Below, one piece after another: positions 61,323-64,000 of a stretch of 64,000 nt of DNA (the first letter of the stretch is position 1; the number at the start of each line of letters is the position of its first letter). The position numbers were made by a program, and so were the translations under genes. The stretch covers positions 12,290,001 through 12,354,000 of the forward strand of contig WPIO01000008.1 of NCBI GenBank assembly GCA_009760855.2, read 5' to 3'. The notes below the pieces were generated by a model. That model was given only the letters and a program-made list of their open reading frames with translations, searched no databases and was not told the DNA's origin. This stretch comes from Cristatella mucedo. Its lineage: Eukaryota > Bryozoa > Phylactolaemata > Cristatellidae.

Positions 61323-61944
61323 CAATTCTTTCTTTCTCAAGTGAGTACACCGGTGCCAGGGTACCAGAAATGGCATTGCAAACAAGGTCTTTGCAGCATA
61401 GCAGCTAGTGCCACGGATAATTGTGCTAGCTGGCTATTTCGCTTCGACCTGTGTTATGATGTACTCTATTGATACTTCCCAGCCTTCACGATGGTGTTGC
61501 TAGGGACATGGTGGTTGCAGGTTTTCTGTCCTTAGCGAGCTAACTGGCCAGGGCTTTTTTCTTGCTGCAGCCTCCGTCGGTGGAATTTCTTTGCAGACAG
61601 CCGGTTCTGCTCGTTGCTATGCACTGCCCATGCTGAGCTCTGACTCAGTCCCTGCACCCAATGGCAATCGTACTGTCACCGGGTCTGGCATTGCCGATGA
61701 ATCCAGCAGATGGCAGACGTCGGGTCACTCGCCTCAAGGCGTAGCTGCCGCTGATTGTAGCAATTTGCTTCTAGACTGGCATGTCGCCTCACGCCTGCAC
61801 CCTAGTTGCCGTGGCGAGTGTCTAATTAGAGCACTCGATGCCTGTTAGGCATTTCCGAGAAACTGGACTACTTTCCAGGAACACCCCTTTGAGAGGGAGC
61901 CAAGCGTTGATCTTGCTCGGTCCAATAGAAGATATTGCCTTTTG

Positions 61945-62065
61945 GGTCTTTGCCCTTTCACTTCACGACCCGAAGGGTCGTGAAGTGAATCGTTCTAGTC
62001 CTGCCACAGGCAGGCAATGCTTTTGTTACCCTGTGCAAGCCAAGGCAACTGCAGTAAAAGGACGT
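61945..62065 (+). mobile_element. SINE family B fragment with a perfect inverted repeat
   Basis: 61957-61971 and 61975-61989 are exact 15-nt inverted arms (TTCACTTCACGACCC) around GAA. CAGGCAGGCAATGCTTTTGT and TACCCTGTGCAAG then follow the family B body order seen at 40385. Confidence 0.55.
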
Positions 62066-64000
62066 ACGCCGAGAAAATACTTATACAATTAGTCCGACAA
62101 TCGAATCTTTGTCTAGGGTACCTTTCAAAAGACAGACATGCTAGAAATGGGATCGGAAGTTTTGATGGATTCTCCATAAAAGACCATGTCTTAACCGGAT
62201 GTGAAGCTGCAGCACCATATCTGTAAATAACAGATTTACTGATCTCTGCATTGCACGTGACTTGCATCCGAACTTATTAAACTTGGTAGATCGAGGTACA
62301 TGCGTGAAGCTTGTCCAGATGCATTATTGTGACTTTTATACAGCTTCCTTTTCAGTTTAGGTTTATGCCTTGTAAATTTCATAACTCGGCCAATACTGCC
62401 TGTAATCAGACTGAAACTTGAAATGTAAGTTCAGCTCTGCTTGTACTGCAACATTTTAGAAAATTGCTGATTTCGGCTAAGTAAAGTTTGATGCGCTTTG
62501 CTGCGGCTGCTGCCTCCATGCAGCAGCCGCAGCTCTTCGATTCATGCTGTGGCCAGAGCAGGGAGGAGGCTCGTGGCCAGACGGGACTGGGGGGGGGAGG
62601 CGGCCTCACAGCAATTGTACATTTGGACCCCAAGATGTGTGAGACGAAAGCTTAGCTTAGCTAATAATTATGCCACATTTAGTCTGAATCTATCTCTTGT
62701 TTTAGGTGCTTCAATTTCTCAGACCTACATCTTTTTATTTGGAAATTTTGCTGCAATATGCTGCTCGCCAAAGCAACAGAATTTTTGCCAACTAACTATA
62801 TAGACATTAAGTACTGCTATTGGAGCAGTCACGTCTTCTAAGCTTCATCGCACGAGATTTGTACCAACCCAACATATTTGTATTTATTTGGAACCGTAGT
62901 GAAATAAGATCTATGCTATAAACAGTGCATATGGTGGTCGATTAGCAGAGCTGAAGCACTTATTGGCCTAAAAGTGTGCTGCGATGCCTTTGCTGAGAAG
63001 TTGTACCTATTGCTGTTGGCAGGCATTTAAATCGAAATATGTTTACCACAGTTTTTTACTTACCTTTTGCTGTCTCGTGCTCTTTGTGGGTGTGACCATG
63101 ACTAAGACGATGAAGAATTACAATTGAATTACATCACAAGGATCACCTGAAAATGTATTCAAATAGGACCCACGGATGCAGACTCCCAGGGATGCTTCAC
63201 GGCAAAGGTGCTTCGTAGGCATTACAGTTGGCATGTTTCCATTAAGGCCCGGATGTCACATTGATAGAGAGTGAAAAAGATGCTTTGAGCAAAAGAAAAA
63301 TGGCTGCTTTTTGCTATACTTGTTTCTAAACAATGGGATTGGGTTTATATTGAGAATATTATGTATATTATATTGTTTATATTGGGAATCTGTTTTATAT
63401 GTTCTTGCTCAGTTATTGAACTGATGAATAAACCAGGCAAGCCTTGCATGTGCTGGACTTTTTTGCCGAAGTCTAATATCCATACCCACATATTGCATGC
63501 TCGAGTTATTTTTCGCAAGCCCCTTATCACAGCAGCTCCCGAATTTTAAAAACTTATCCTACCAAAACTTTGAGAGGTGGATTGTGTCAAGTGGTCTTGT
63601 CTTCTTAAAATTGTAAACATATACATGTAGACTAATTATTTGCGAATGGCAATGTTGCTTGATTGGGGACTCCGGAAAGGCAATGATCTAAAAGGCCCAC
63701 GTATGCCATAGGGGAGGTTAGTCATTCTTTGGTCGAAATGCATGTGTTGGCATGATTTTTGCTTCTAGTTTTGAAGGTCATGGGCTCAACTCCCAATGGC
63801 ATCACGATATTTTCTGCCTTCTTCCTATTGCTTAGATATTTTCCTGGGATGTGTGGCACTATCTACATATGGTTCATCTACCTCTTTTAAGCTACCAGGT
63901 GTACTATTTAGTTTTATACCGAGCTTCTGTACATGTAAATTCGGCCGTAGGATGCATTTCTAGAAAACCAGACGATCCGCAATTGTGCCCTTTTTTGTAT
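62066..64000. other. Right-edge stretch, no supported exon
   Basis: AT-balanced DNA with a G run at 62589 and short AT repeats at 63350. No frame matches the missing SLC38A10 helices. Probably intron of that gene. Confidence 0.45.

Overview
This 64 kb window is nuclear DNA of an animal. The signs are spliced coding exons with canonical GT/AG borders, CpG-dense promoter DNA, tRNA-derived SINEs, L2-type LINE fragments, pogo/Tigger-like DNA transposons and many pure microsatellites. No bacterial operon, phage or organelle signal was seen. The repeat content (SINEs whose tails resemble L2, long GA/CT and tetranucleotide tracts) and an invertebrate-looking SLC38A10-like protein suggest an invertebrate, possibly an arthropod; the species cannot be fixed by eye.

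Region 1-19 kb is GC- and CpG-rich. A gene on the minus strand begins here and leaves through the left edge. Its first coding exon occupies 496-1 (165 codons, open at the edge). A predicted 5'-UTR intron (768-533) and a TATA-like box near 1030 lie upstream, and a second strong minus-strand splice donor at about 1695 suggests an alternative first exon. The rest of this region is non-coding: CCG runs, cruciform-forming inverted repeats, GC-rich minisatellites, a 480-bp TCTG/TCTC tract and a 39-copy 9-bp minisatellite at 12947-13298. Most long open frames here are artefacts of GC richness or of repeats.

Region 19-48 kb is mainly intergenic or intronic. It holds a good L2 LINE C-terminus (20948-22031, minus), a decayed second LINE (29285-29910), several SINE copies, very long GA tracts, CA/GT tracts, a dispersed pair of unclassified repeats (5.3 kb and 36.1 kb), and one candidate orphan exon at 30197-30287.

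Region 48-57 kb holds the main gene find: six plus-strand exons of an SLC38A10-type amino-acid transporter (48375-48458, 52356-52473, 53122-53167, 53320-53575, 56667-56788, 57069-57171). Reading phase is preserved across all five junctions, and the joined protein follows the SLC38A10 transmembrane core in order. The start exon was not found and the 3' part probably continues beyond 64 kb. Its introns are packed with mobile elements: an L2 endonuclease fragment split by a SINE, a 641-bp MITE with TA target sites, a 401-bp Tigger-like deletion derivative that keeps the acidic transposase C-terminus, and L2 RT fragments lying in an order that no single copy could give.

Region 57-64 kb is intron or downstream sequence with more L2 and SINE copies, a perfect 46-bp palindrome, and a degenerate tRNA-Thr-like sequence.
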